From: Flavobacterium sharifuzzamanii
GTDB lineage: Bacteria > Bacteroidota > Bacteroidia > Flavobacteriales > Flavobacteriaceae
Direction: 5' to 3'
Length of the DNA: 64,000 nucleotides
Assembly (NCBI RefSeq): GCF_003254585.1
Contig: NZ_QJGZ01000035.1
Coordinates: forward strand, 124,001 to 188,000
Shown: positions 55,193 to 63,425 of the stretch, piece by piece
Layout: each line of letters starts with the position of its first letter
How positions within the stretch are numbered: position 1 is the first letter of the stretch
Made by a program: the position numbers and the translations under genes
The notes under the pieces: model-generated
The model's database searches: none
The model's input: the letters and a program-made list of their open reading frames with translations, nothing else
Told to the model about the DNA's origin: nothing

Positions 55193-55903
55193 ATGAAAAA
55201 AATTACAATCTTATTATTCTTTATTCTTCTCTTTTCAAATTGCAAACCAGAGAAAAAAGATGAAATTAAAACTGAGGTTTCAAATGAAAAACCTTCAACG
55301 GAAGAACCTTTTATTTTAACAGTTGAAAAAATCGATTCTACACAATTTCCAAGTTCAATAAAATACGAAGGTTTTATAAAAAATGCTGTTCGCTGGAAAG
55401 ATAAATTGGGAGATAATATTGTGATTACAACAGAAACAGATATACATTTTAATGACAAATTCAAACATGAATTAGATGGAAGAGATGCTGAATTATTTGC
55501 GTATCATTTTATAATTTCAGACAATAATGTTAAACAGACTTGGAAAGTGTACGATTATATTTCAGATTGTCCTGTTGATATTGTAGCTTCATTTGTAAAA
55601 AACACTTTTCAGGTCACAGATTTAGACAAAAACGGAATTGCCGAAACTTGGCTCATGTATAAAACCGTATGTCATGGCGATGTTAGTCCGTCTGACATGA
55701 AGATTATTATGTACGAAGGCAATACAAAATATGCCATGCGTGGCGAAAACAAAGTCGCTGTTGGCATAGATGATAATGGAAAAAAACAGTTTGAAGGTGG
55801 TGAATATAAACTAGATGAAAACTTTAAAAAAGGTCCAAAAGTTTTTAAGGAGTTTGCTCAGAAATTATGGAATGATAACTTGATCGAAACATGGGAAGAT
55901 TAA
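55193..55903 (+). CDS. Hypothetical lipoprotein (possibly M949_RS01915-type surface family)
   Basis: 236 residues. The lipobox is LLFSNCKP (Cys17). Conserved-looking segments are WKDKLGDNIVITTETDIHFN, LFAYHFIISDNNVKQTWKVY and TDLDKNGIAETWLMYKTVCH, followed by GDVSPSDMKIIMYEGNTKYA. This layout resembles a Flavobacteriia family annotated as surface-polysaccharide-related after a Riemerella gene, a label with weak functional support. It follows the DinB gene by 20 nt. Confidence 0.6.
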   Translation: MKKITILLFFILLFSNCKPEKKDEIKTEVSNEKPSTEEPFILTVEKIDSTQFPSSIKYEGFIKNAVRWKDKLGDNIVITTETDIHFNDKFKHELDGRDAELFAYHFIISDNNVKQTWKVYDYISDCPVDIVASFVKNTFQVTDLDKNGIAETWLMYKTVCHGDVSPSDMKIIMYEGNTKYAMRGENKVAVGIDDNGKKQFEGGEYKLDENFKKGPKVFKEFAQKLWNDNLIETWED

Positions 55904-56009
55904 ATGTGTCTACGATAGCAGATGCAAAAGATATATCGTACAGCGGGACAGATGTTTATTTTGAAAATAGCTTTTTCTGCTCCTTAAAATAAATTAGAAA
56001 AAGGCATAG

Positions 56010-56037
56010 TTGTTGAAAGTTAAATAAAATATATTTG
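56010..56037 (+). promoter_or_regulatory. Promoter of the lipoprotein gene at 56057
   Basis: TTG 56010-56012, 17-nt spacer and TATATTTG 56030-56037 fit the Bacteroidota pattern; ATG 56057 is 19 nt further on. Confidence 0.65.
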
Positions 56038-56056
56038 CAACTTCAAAAAACACACT

Positions 56057-57244
56057 ATGCAAAAAATTACTTTTCTACTTTCTATATTGTTTTTAGCTTT
56101 TTCTTCTTGCGGGGTAAAAACAACACAATCAATGCTTAGCGACGGAAATTATGACGGCGCAATTGATCGCGCTGTTGAAGCACTTCGCACCAAAAAAGAT
56201 TCAAAAGGAAAACAAGATTATGTTTATCTGCTTGAAGAAGCTTTTGCAAAAGCCAAAGATCGCGATTTGCGTAATTTGGAAATGCTAAATAAAGAAAACA
56301 ATCCTGCAAATGCCGAACGCATCTACAATACTTATGTACAGCTAAATAACCGTCAGGAGAAAATTAGACCAATTCTGCCTTTGCCTTTATTGAAATTGGG
56401 ACGAAATGCAAATTTTCCGTTTGATAATTATTCTAATGAGATTGTTAACAGTAAAAATGCACTTTCGAAATATTTATATGAAAACGCTTCGTCTCTTTTG
56501 AAATCGAATAACAAATTGGATTTCAGAAAAGCATACGATGATTTTGCTTATTTGGAAAGCATTAATCCTGGATATAAAAACACCAAAAAACTGATGGACG
56601 ATGCTCAGTTTAAAGGAACTGATTTTGTGGATGTTTATGCCAAAAACGAAACCGAAATGGTGATTCCGAAAATGCTTCAGGAAGATTTATTAGATTTTAA
56701 AACCTACGGATTAAACGATAAATGGACGGTTTACCACAGCACGAGACAAAAAAATGTGACTTATGATTATAGTCTGATTTTGAGTTTTAGACAAATCGCT
56801 ATTTCGCCAGAACAGATTAAAGAGAAAGAATTTGTAAAGGAAAAACAAGTTAAAGATGGTGTAAAAACACTTTTGGACAGCCGTGGAAGGCCTGTAAAAG
56901 ATAGTTTAGGAAAAGAAATTAAAGTGGATAATTATAAAACGCTTCGTGCAACGGTTTACGAATTCAGACAGTTTAAATCTTGCCTTGTAACAGCAAAAGT
57001 GGATTATGTAGATTTAAAAAGCAATCAGTTGGTGCAGACTTTCCCAATAAGCAGCGAATATGTTTTTGAAAACATTTACTCAACTTACAAAGGAAACAGA
57101 GGCGCTTGCGATGATAACTATCTTGGGTATTTTGACAAACGCGCTGTTGCGTTTCCAAACAACGAGCAGATGGTTTATGACACAGGTGAAGACTTGAAAG
57201 CCAAACTTAAAGATATCATTGTAAAGAATAAATTTAGAAGGTAA
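56057..57244 (+). CDS. Hypothetical lipoprotein with helical repeat N-domain
   Basis: 395 residues. The lipobox is FLAFSSCGV (Cys18). Residues 25-180 look like tetratricopeptide-style helices: MLSDGNYDGAIDRAVEALRT, EEAFAKAKDRDLRNLEMLNK, then AYDDFAYLESINPGYKNTKK. A beta-rich C-terminal part follows (about 200-370) with TVYHSTRQKNVTYDYSLILS and RPVKDSLGKEIKV. No named family is certain. Under its own consensus promoter and with a strong terminator it is monocistronic. Confidence 0.65.
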   Translation: MQKITFLLSILFLAFSSCGVKTTQSMLSDGNYDGAIDRAVEALRTKKDSKGKQDYVYLLEEAFAKAKDRDLRNLEMLNKENNPANAERIYNTYVQLNNRQEKIRPILPLPLLKLGRNANFPFDNYSNEIVNSKNALSKYLYENASSLLKSNNKLDFRKAYDDFAYLESINPGYKNTKKLMDDAQFKGTDFVDVYAKNETEMVIPKMLQEDLLDFKTYGLNDKWTVYHSTRQKNVTYDYSLILSFRQIAISPEQIKEKEFVKEKQVKDGVKTLLDSRGRPVKDSLGKEIKVDNYKTLRATVYEFRQFKSCLVTAKVDYVDLKSNQLVQTFPISSEYVFENIYSTYKGNRGACDDNYLGYFDKRAVAFPNNEQMVYDTGEDLKAKLKDIIVKNKFRR

Positions 57245-57268
57245 TTATGTAACACGATTATAGAAGAA

Positions 57269-57297
57269 AAGACGCATTTTTGATGCGTCTTTTTTTT
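57269..57297 (+). terminator. Terminator of the lipoprotein gene
   Basis: AAGACGCAT 57269-57277 pairs with ATGCGTCTT 57283-57291, then T residues. Confidence 0.88.
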
Positions 57298-57336
57298 GTT
57301 TACAATATTCTCATTAAAAAAAATCGCATTTTTATA

Positions 57337-57379
57337 TTGCGCAACCAAAAAGTTGCGTATATTTACAACTGATTAGTTG
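57337..57379 (+). promoter_or_regulatory. ArsR operator overlapping its promoter
   Basis: TTG 57337-57339, an 18-nt gap and TATATTTA 57358-57365 form the promoter. Inside the gap lies a perfect palindrome CGCAAC-CAAAAA-GTTGCG (57340-57357), and just after the -7 box a second, CAAC-TGATTA-GTTG (57366-57379). Both have a 6-nt centre and the same CAAC/GTTG half-sites, so they are likely tandem sites of the ArsR-type regulator encoded 21 nt downstream. Confidence 0.72.
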
Positions 57380-57400
57380 CGAAATAAATATTCCAAAAAC

Positions 57401-57727
57401 ATGAAAAGAGATATTTTTCAAGCTATTGCCGATCCGACGAGAAGAGCAATATTAGTTTTGATTTCTTCAAGTGCATTAACCCCAAATGCTATTGCAGAAC
57501 AGTTTCAAACTACAAGACAGGCAGTTTCTAAACACATTAAAATACTGAATGAATGTGATTTATTGGAAGAAAAGAAATTGGGCAGAGAAATTTATTATCA
57601 GCTCAAAATTGATAAAATGAAAGAAATTGATCAATGGCTGGAGCAATTCAAAGCAATTTGGGAACAGCGTTTTAGCCAATTGGATCAAGTATTACTTAAC
57701 TTAAAATCTAAAGAAAATGAAAACTGA
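57401..57727 (+). CDS. ArsR-family winged-helix repressor (SdpR/PagR-like)
   Basis: 108 residues from ATG 57401. MKRDIFQAIADPTRRAILVL is the typical ArsR opening in this branch; the recognition helix is QFQTTRQAVSKHIKILNECD, and the wing is EEKKLGREIYYQLKIDKMKE. No metal-binding Cys motif (ELCVCDL) is present, so it is not an arsenic sensor. It overlaps the AHSA1 gene by 11 nt, and ArsR/AHSA1 pairs are a recurrent, probably autoregulated, unit in many bacteria. Confidence 0.92.
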   Translation: MKRDIFQAIADPTRRAILVLISSSALTPNAIAEQFQTTRQAVSKHIKILNECDLLEEKKLGREIYYQLKIDKMKEIDQWLEQFKAIWEQRFSQLDQVLLNLKSKENEN

Positions 57728-58214
57728 TTTATTAATGAATTTTTCTGTAGACAAGGAAAATAAAACAGTGAATGTAAAACGCGAATTTGACGCGCCATTG
57801 TCAAACGTTTGGTCTGCTTGGACAGAAGCCGAAATTCTAGATTTGTGGTGGGCACCGGCTCCGTTTAAATCTAAAACTAAAATCATGGAGTTTAAAGAAG
57901 GCGGTCGAAGATTGTATGCTATGGTTGGCCCTGACGGCACAGAGCGTTGGAGTTATTTTGAATATTCTTCGATTTCTCCTAAAACAAATTTCAAGCATTC
58001 TGCTACTTTTTCTGATGGCGATGGAAAACCAAATTCAGAATTTGGCAGTTCATATTGGGATATTACTTTTTCTGAAGAAGGCAATTCGACAATTGTTGAT
58101 ATCACAATTAGACGTGACAGTTTTGAAGAACTGCAAAAAATTATCGAGATGGGCTTTAAGGAAGGATTTACTTCTGCAATGCAAGGTTTGGATAAAATCT
58201 TAGCAGAAAAATAA
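57717..58214 (+). CDS. SRPBCC/AHSA1-domain protein, copy 1
   Basis: 165 residues. The AHSA1-like START-type cavity domain covers the chain: VKREFDAPLSNVWSAWTEAE, LDLWWAPAPFKSKTKIMEFK and GGRRLYAMVGPDGTERWSYF, ending in GFKEGFTSAMQGLDKILAEK. These domains bind hydrophobic ligands. The start overlaps the ArsR stop by 11 nt, giving translational coupling. The second copy 227 nt downstream is clearly a paralogue. Confidence 0.9.
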   Translation: MKTDLLMNFSVDKENKTVNVKREFDAPLSNVWSAWTEAEILDLWWAPAPFKSKTKIMEFKEGGRRLYAMVGPDGTERWSYFEYSSISPKTNFKHSATFSDGDGKPNSEFGSSYWDITFSEEGNSTIVDITIRRDSFEELQKIIEMGFKEGFTSAMQGLDKILAEK

Positions 58215-58263
58215 ATGTATTTTTAATTGAATTAATTATTATAAAAAATGTTAGATCTGATTT

Positions 58264-58397
58264 AACACATAGAAACATAGCCTTAGAATATAGAGAAAAG
58301 GCGTTTCACTAATCTAAATGCACATAGTTAAGCTATATGTGGAAACTAGTTTCTTTTGCTTTCTTTCCTAAAATAAAAATCTATGTTTCTATGTGTT
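58264..58397. repeat. 17-bp perfect inverted repeat between the two AHSA1 genes
   Basis: AACACATAGAAACATAG 58264-58280 is the reverse complement of CTATGTTTCTATGTGTT 58381-58397. A 100-nt inner part contains the local palindrome ACATAGTTAAGCTATATGT. No ORF is present. It separates the two paralogous copies. Confidence 0.85.
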
Positions 58398-58440
58398 TTA
58401 AATTTCATCCGACTGGTTATTAACTAAAAATCTAAAGAAA

Positions 58441-58941
58441 ATGAAATCAAATCTTTTAATGAATTTTACTGTTGATAAAGAAAATAAGACTGTCAATGTA
58501 AAACGTGAATTTAACGCCTCTTTATCTCAAGTTTGGTCTGCATGGACAGAAGCGCAAATTTTAGATTTATGGTGGGCGCCAGCTCCGTGGAAAGCCAAAA
58601 CAAAAAGCATGGAGTTTAAAGAAGGCGGCCGACGATTATATGCCATGCTTGGACCAGAAGGAGAAGAGCATTGGGCTATTGCTGATTTTACTTCAATTAG
58701 TCCGAAAAGTAATTTTAAATACTTAGATGCTTTTAGCGACAGCGAAGGAAACCTAAACAAAGAATTCCCACGCTCTGACTGGGATGTGACTTTCTCTGAA
58801 AAAGACGGATCTACTTTTGTGGATGTTGTAATTAAACATGAAAAACTATCTGATTTGGAAATGATTATTCAGATGGGCTTCAAAGAAGGTTTCACCATTG
58901 CAATGGAAGGTCTGGATGCTATTTTTGCAGAAAAAAAATAA
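58441..58941 (+). CDS. SRPBCC/AHSA1-domain protein, copy 2
   Basis: 166 residues, aligned end to end with copy 1: both open with LLMNF-VDKENKTVNVKREF, then share VWSAWTEA, ILDLWWAPAP, MEFKEGGRRLYAM and IQMGFKEGFT-AM-GLD. Differences concentrate in the middle (about 75-145), which lines the ligand pocket, so the two may bind different ligands. Copy 2 has no ArsR gene attached. Confidence 0.9.
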   Translation: MKSNLLMNFTVDKENKTVNVKREFNASLSQVWSAWTEAQILDLWWAPAPWKAKTKSMEFKEGGRRLYAMLGPEGEEHWAIADFTSISPKSNFKYLDAFSDSEGNLNKEFPRSDWDVTFSEKDGSTFVDVVIKHEKLSDLEMIIQMGFKEGFTIAMEGLDAIFAEKK

Positions 58942-58969
58942 GAATTAAAAAAAGTCTTACTATTTGTTA

Positions 58970-58996
58970 AATCCTGCATTTTTGCAGGATTTTTTT
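58970..58996 (+). terminator. Terminator of AHSA1 copy 2
   Basis: AATCCTGCA 58970-58978 and TGCAGGATT 58983-58991 form a 9-bp stem with a TTTT loop and a T run. Confidence 0.92.
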
Positions 58997-59050
58997 GTAT
59001 TTTCGATCTGAAAATTAATTTTATGATCTAAAAAACTAAAAAAAATACAA

Positions 59051-59437
59051 ATGATGAAATTCTTTACTTTCTTGTTTTTGTTCATTTCAGCTGCCGTTTT
59101 TTCACAAAACAGATACGAGCTTTCTGATGAAGGACAAGACAAACTCTATCTTTCCGATTCTATTTCAAACCTTGCTAAAGCTGGAAAAATCACAGATCAT
59201 CCGATTGTAGTGGTTGATGGAATTCCACATCGTTTTGAAGATCTAGAAAAAGAAAAACTTGTTCTTTCTAAAATTGAAATCAAAAAAATTATTGCTCTTG
59301 AAAAAAAAGCTGGAATCAGTATTTATGGCAATTACGGTGAAGCTGGCGTTTTAATTGTCACTACAAATAGAAGCAGTTATTACAAGCCTGAACAAGAAGT
59401 GAAACAAGAATCTTTACCACAAAATTTCAAAAATTAA
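59051..59437 (+). CDS. Small secreted TonB-plug-like protein
   Basis: 128 residues with a signal peptide (FFTFLFLFISAAVFSQ, cleavage near 19). The mature part carries HPIVVVDGIPHRFEDLEKEK, then IEIKKIIALEKKAGISIYGN and YGEAGVLIVTTNRSSYY. 'vvDG......' and 'yG..ga.GvIlItT' are the strands that frame the plug domain of TonB receptors, here without barrel. The stop overlaps the start of the esterase gene by 1 nt, so they are coupled. Function unknown. Confidence 0.7.
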   Translation: MMKFFTFLFLFISAAVFSQNRYELSDEGQDKLYLSDSISNLAKAGKITDHPIVVVDGIPHRFEDLEKEKLVLSKIEIKKIIALEKKAGISIYGNYGEAGVLIVTTNRSSYYKPEQEVKQESLPQNFKN

Positions 59438-60303
59438 TGACCAAATTTATTGCCCTAGCTTTTTTGCTTTTTTCTTCGAATTTTATATTCAGCCAAAAAA
59501 ATAAAACTAAAACCACAGAAACTCCAAAGCCTTTTGTATTAGGCGTTATCGATGAAATTCAATCAAAAGAATTAAACGAAAAAAGAGTTTTAAACATTTA
59601 TCTTCCTGAAGGTTATAATCCTGCGGACACTACAAAATATCCTGTCATTTATTTGCTGGACGGTTCTGCCGATGAAGATTTTATTCATATTTCGGGATTA
59701 GTTCAGTTTAATAGTTTTGAATGGATTAATCAGGTTCCAAAATCAATTGTTGTGGGTATCGCAACTGTTGACAGAAAAAGAGATTTTACCTTTCCTACTA
59801 CTCTTGAAAAAGATAAAACTCGTTTTCCAACCACAGGCCATTCTGATCAATTTATTGCTTTTATTGAAAAAGAATTGCAGCCTTTTATTGAAAAGAAATA
59901 CATGACAAATGATTCTAAAACCATCATTGGTCAATCTCTTGGCGGATTATTAGGAACTGAAATCTTACTCAAAAAGCCCAACCTTTTTAACAAATATGTT
60001 ATTGTAAGTCCTAGTATATGGTGGAACAATGGCTCTATACTTGATTTGGATTCTATAATGCTGAAAGAAAATTTTAATCAGCCAACTGAAATTTATATTG
60101 CTGTCGGCAAAGAAGGGTTGACTCCAACAGAAATTCCGCGTGTTATGGAAGTTGACGCTAATTTACTTGTAGAAAAACTAAAGGAATCAAAAAGCAAAAA
60201 TGTAAAAGTCTATTTTGATTACTTCCCCGAAGAAAACCACGGATCGATTCTTCATACAGCTGTTTCTAATTCGTTTAAGTTTTTTTATCCTCGCATTAAA
60301 TGA
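59437..60303 (+). CDS. Secreted esterase of the Fes/IroE-like (esterase D) family
   Basis: 288 residues with a signal peptide (IALAFLLFSSNFIFSQ). The fold has LNIYLPEGYNPADTTKYPVI near 53, YLLDGSADEDFIH near 72, the nucleophile Ser167 in IIGQSLGGLLGTE, a YVIVSPSIWWNNG loop near 191 and the base His in FPEENHGSILHTA near 272. This matches the alpha/beta hydrolases that include trilactone siderophore esterases (IroE, Fes) and acyl esterases. Coupling to a plug-like protein hints at uptake-linked hydrolysis, but the substrate is unknown. Confidence 0.86.
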   Translation: MTKFIALAFLLFSSNFIFSQKNKTKTTETPKPFVLGVIDEIQSKELNEKRVLNIYLPEGYNPADTTKYPVIYLLDGSADEDFIHISGLVQFNSFEWINQVPKSIVVGIATVDRKRDFTFPTTLEKDKTRFPTTGHSDQFIAFIEKELQPFIEKKYMTNDSKTIIGQSLGGLLGTEILLKKPNLFNKYVIVSPSIWWNNGSILDLDSIMLKENFNQPTEIYIAVGKEGLTPTEIPRVMEVDANLLVEKLKESKSKNVKVYFDYFPEENHGSILHTAVSNSFKFFYPRIK

Positions 60304-60653
60304 TCAAATAAGCTGTTTTATACAAAACGGCTCGTTTTGTTTAACCAAAAAATCATAAAAGAGACTCTTCTTTTATGATTTTTTAGTTTAAAACTAAAAG
60401 TAATCACTTATGAATCAAACGATAATAAAATCAAAAAAAGAGACAAAAAGCAACAACCAGTTTTTTAAAAAAAAATAAACAAAATTACGTTTTCCCGTAA
60501 AGATGTTAGTTTCTTATTACAGTATATTTGGCCAAAAAAATTATAAAACAATTTAACCTAAACAAACAATTTTTATCACTCAATTAAAAGAAGAATAATT
60601 CTTTTATTCATCAAACCAAAATAAAACAAATCTATAATAACCTATTTAATTTA
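60304..60653. other. 350-nt AT-rich intergenic region
   Basis: No gene is seen. The left part holds a small hairpin ACAAAAC-GGCTC-GTTTTGT (60322-60340) and the esterase terminator (60349-60382). From 60400 to 60653 the sequence is nearly pure A/T with no clear promoter consensus; it must contain the promoter of the beta-barrel gene. Confidence 0.6.
60349..60386 (+). terminator. Terminator of the esterase gene
   Basis: AAAATCATAAAAGA 60349-60362 pairs with TCTTTTATGATTTT 60369-60382, followed by TT-AG. Confidence 0.8.
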
Positions 60654-61880
60654 ATGAAAAAACAAATTTTATTTATTGCTTTAACCCTTCTTTTATCTAT
60701 TAAAAATTATTCTCAAATAACTTTCGAAAAAGGATTTATCATCTCAGAAAACAATCAAAAAACAGAATGCTTAATTGAAAATATAGATTGGAAAAACACT
60801 CCTACCAATTTCAGATACCGAATTTCTAATGATTCGCCTATTATCGACGCAGATATTAAAACTGTAAAAGGGTTTGGTATTACTGGTCAAAACAAATTTA
60901 TAAGAGCAACTGTAAATATAGACCGCTCTACAAAAAACCTGCAAAACATGACCAAAGACAAAAATCCTGTTTTTAGACAAGAAAATTTGTTTCTACAGGT
61001 TCTAATGGAAGGAAATGCTTCTTTGTATTTGTTTGACGATGGAACCGTAAGACGCTTCTTTTACAAAATGAATGATTCTGAAATAAAGCAGCTTGTTTAC
61101 AAAACTTACTTTGCAAATGACGATCAAATTTCTAAAAATAATCAATTTAGAGAACAGCTTTATCTTGATTTGAAATGCGATAATATTCAACAAAATGAAT
61201 ACGAGACATTAAGCTATTCAAAAAGTGCTCTAATGCGTATTTTTACAAAATATAATAAATGCACAAATTCTGAATTTGTTGATCTTGAAGTAAAAGAAAA
61301 GAAAGACTTATTCAACCTTACACTTAGACCTAGATATAATAACAGTTCGCTGTCTATGGATAATTCTGTTTTTGCAGGAATGGACTTTGATTTTGGAGGA
61401 AAATCTAGCTTTAGTTTAGGAATTGAAGCTGAATTCATTTTACCATTTAATAAAAACAGATGGTCTATTATTGCTGAGCCAACGTACCAATATTACAAAG
61501 GAGAGCAAACAATACAAAGTTCTCAGGTTGTTGGCGGAACGCTAACAGGTAAAGTAGATTACAAATCCATTGAATTACCAATAGGTCTTAGACGTTATTT
61601 CTTCATTAATAAAAATGTCCAAATATTTGCTAACGGATCTCTTGTTGTAGATTTCAGCAACAATTCTAAAGTCAGCGTTACAAGAAAAGATGGCTCTGAA
61701 CTAAATAAATTGGATGTAAAGTCAGGCATCAATTTTGGATTTGGTCTAGGATGCAAATTCTTAGATAAATTTAGTGCAGAGGTGAGATATCAAACACCTA
61801 GAGGCATATTGGCAGAAAATCCGAATTGGGGTTCTTCTTACCAAACCACTTCTTTAATTGTTGGATATTCTTTCTTTTAA
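60654..61880 (+). CDS. Outer-membrane beta-barrel family protein
   Basis: 408 residues. Signal peptide about 1-20 (ILFIALTLLLSIKNYSQ). The first half (22-200) is a soluble domain with IENIDWKNTPTNFRYRISND and FLQVLMEGNASLYLFDDGTV. The second half (about 215-408) is a barrel: FAGMDFDFGGKSSFSLGIEA, SIIAEPTYQYYKGEQTIQSS, IELPIGLRRYFFINKNVQIF, ending TTSLIVGYSFF with C-terminal Phe. Homologues are numerous in Flavobacteriia, and some are misnamed as tRNA modification GTPases. The function is unknown. Confidence 0.8.
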   Translation: MKKQILFIALTLLLSIKNYSQITFEKGFIISENNQKTECLIENIDWKNTPTNFRYRISNDSPIIDADIKTVKGFGITGQNKFIRATVNIDRSTKNLQNMTKDKNPVFRQENLFLQVLMEGNASLYLFDDGTVRRFFYKMNDSEIKQLVYKTYFANDDQISKNNQFREQLYLDLKCDNIQQNEYETLSYSKSALMRIFTKYNKCTNSEFVDLEVKEKKDLFNLTLRPRYNNSSLSMDNSVFAGMDFDFGGKSSFSLGIEAEFILPFNKNRWSIIAEPTYQYYKGEQTIQSSQVVGGTLTGKVDYKSIELPIGLRRYFFINKNVQIFANGSLVVDFSNNSKVSVTRKDGSELNKLDVKSGINFGFGLGCKFLDKFSAEVRYQTPRGILAENPNWGSSYQTTSLIVGYSFF

Positions 61881-61893
61881 TTTTAATTTAGCT

Positions 61894-61939
61894 AATTATA
61901 TATGCTAATTGATAAGATTCTCAATTAGCATATATAATT
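61894..61939. terminator. Bidirectional terminator between the barrel gene and comM
   Basis: AATTATATATGCTAATTGA 61894-61912 is the exact reverse complement of 61921-61939 (19 bp, 8-nt loop), between convergent genes. Confidence 0.88.
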
Positions 61940-61948
61940 ATAATAAAA

Positions 61949-62625
61949 TCACCCTAGCCACCCTTCTCGATCCAGACTTCTATATTGAATCGCTTCAGCA
62001 ATATGAGAAGAAACAATATTTTCAGAATGATCTAAATCGGCTATGGTTCTGGAAACTTTCAGAATTCTATCATAAGCTCTAGCAGAAAGATTAAGTCTTT
62101 CCATGGCTGTTTTCAGCAATTCTTTTGAAGGCTCATCCAAAACACAAAACTCACGAATTAGTTTACTGCTCATTTGTGCATTATAATGTACATTCTCAAC
62201 GGTTTCAAATCGCTTGGTTTGAATTTCTCTTGCTGTGGTAACTCGTTTACGAATTTCAACACTGCTTTCTGCTTTTCGTTCGTCTGATAGTTTATCAAAC
62301 GGAACAGGAGTAACTTCTATATGAATATCGATTCGATCTAATAATGGTCCAGAAATTTTACTCATATAACGTTGCATTTCGTGCGGAGAAGAAGTATTTG
62401 GCATACTTGGATCGTTAAAGAATCCGCTCGGACTTGGATTCATACTCGCAACCAACATAAAAGACGATGGATAGGTTATGGTAAATTTAGCTCGCGAAAT
62501 AGTTACTTCTCGATCTTCTAACGGCTGACGCATGACTTCTAAAACATCTCTTTTGAATTCCGGCAATTCATCCAGAAACAAAACACCATTATGCGCCATC
62601 GAGATTTCTCCCGGCTGAGGATAAC
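61949..62625 (-). pseudogene. comM: C-terminal part of comM/yifB (Mg-chelatase-like AAA ATPase), cut by a transposon
   Basis: About 225 residues remain, from SYPQPGEISMAHNGVLFLDE (Walker B FLDE) through MLVASMNPSPSGFFND and GPLLDRIDIHIEVTPVPFDK to LNLSARAYDRILKVSRTIAD. A full ComM has about 510 residues with the Lon-like and Walker A regions before this point. The conserved GGG preceding SYPQPG is missing; the sequence instead enters the end of a Tn7-like element at 62626. ComM is a hexameric helicase that drives branch migration in natural transformation. The N-terminal part should lie beyond the other transposon end. Confidence 0.9.
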
Positions 62626-62720
62626 TGTTATATTTAACTAATAATGAGACAAAAAAGCTACAAGACCTCATTCAAATTGAGATTATTTCGTCCTTCAAGC
62701 TTTTTTAAATCAAAATAACA

Positions 62721-62732
62721 CAACATATGTTG
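62721..62732. promoter_or_regulatory. 12-bp palindrome over the tnsA start
   Basis: CAACATATGTTG is a perfect palindrome containing ATG 62727. It could be an operator limiting transposase expression, or coincidental. Confidence 0.35.
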
Positions 62733-63425
62733 AGAATATTTAAAAAAAGAGCGCGCGAAATTGGATATAAATACAGTTCATTATCAGGCTACTTTGTAAG
62801 TAAGAAACAACAGAATGAAATTATTCAATTTGAATCCGCATTAGAAAGAGATTACATATACTTGCTGGAATTCAATCCCTCAGTACTTTCATATCTAGAA
62901 CAGCCTTTATCCATTTTTTATACAGACAGCAGGAATAAAAAACATAAGTATACTCCTGATTTTTTGGTCATATATTCGGATAATAATATTCAAGACACTT
63001 TAGTAGAAATAAAATATCATGAAGACTTAACATCTAATTCATTGATTTACAAAGAAAAATTCCAAGCTGCTGACAAATTTTGTAAAAAAAATAACTTAAC
63101 TTTCGTGATATTGTCTGAGAGAGAAATCCGTGATTCAAATCAAGAATACCTTAATAATATAAAATTTCTCTCTGCATATAGAGATGCATTTGAAGTATTT
63201 GAAAAAAACGGACATGAAGTTGACGACAAAGGAGTGTTTTCATTATTAAATAGAATTAATGTTTTAAAAAATTGCAGTATAATTTATTTAATTGACTCTT
63301 TAACAGATAATGAATATTATAGAGCTGAATTAATTTATTGCATTTGGTACTTAATCGCTAACAGATATGTTAAATGCGATTTAAATAAAAAACTGAACTT
63401 AAGCACTATGATATGGGTCTCTTAA
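62727..63425 (+). CDS. tnsA: Transposon endonuclease subunit TnsA
   Basis: 232 residues. The TnsA nuclease domain shows FESALERDYIYLLEFNPSVL (Glu40), LEQPLSIFY, HKYTPDFLVIY (Asp78) and TLVEIKYHEDL (Glu94-x-Lys96), the restriction-enzyme-like E...PD...ExK core. The C-terminal part (about 150-232) is a winged-helix-like TnsC/TnsB-contact domain with YRAELIYCIWYLIANRYVKC. TnsA cuts the 5' ends of the element, allowing cut-and-paste rather than replicative movement. The tnsB start overlaps its stop by 13 nt. Confidence 0.93.
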   Translation: MLRIFKKRAREIGYKYSSLSGYFVSKKQQNEIIQFESALERDYIYLLEFNPSVLSYLEQPLSIFYTDSRNKKHKYTPDFLVIYSDNNIQDTLVEIKYHEDLTSNSLIYKEKFQAADKFCKKNNLTFVILSEREIRDSNQEYLNNIKFLSAYRDAFEVFEKNGHEVDDKGVFSLLNRINVLKNCSIIYLIDSLTDNEYYRAELIYCIWYLIANRYVKCDLNKKLNLSTMIWVS

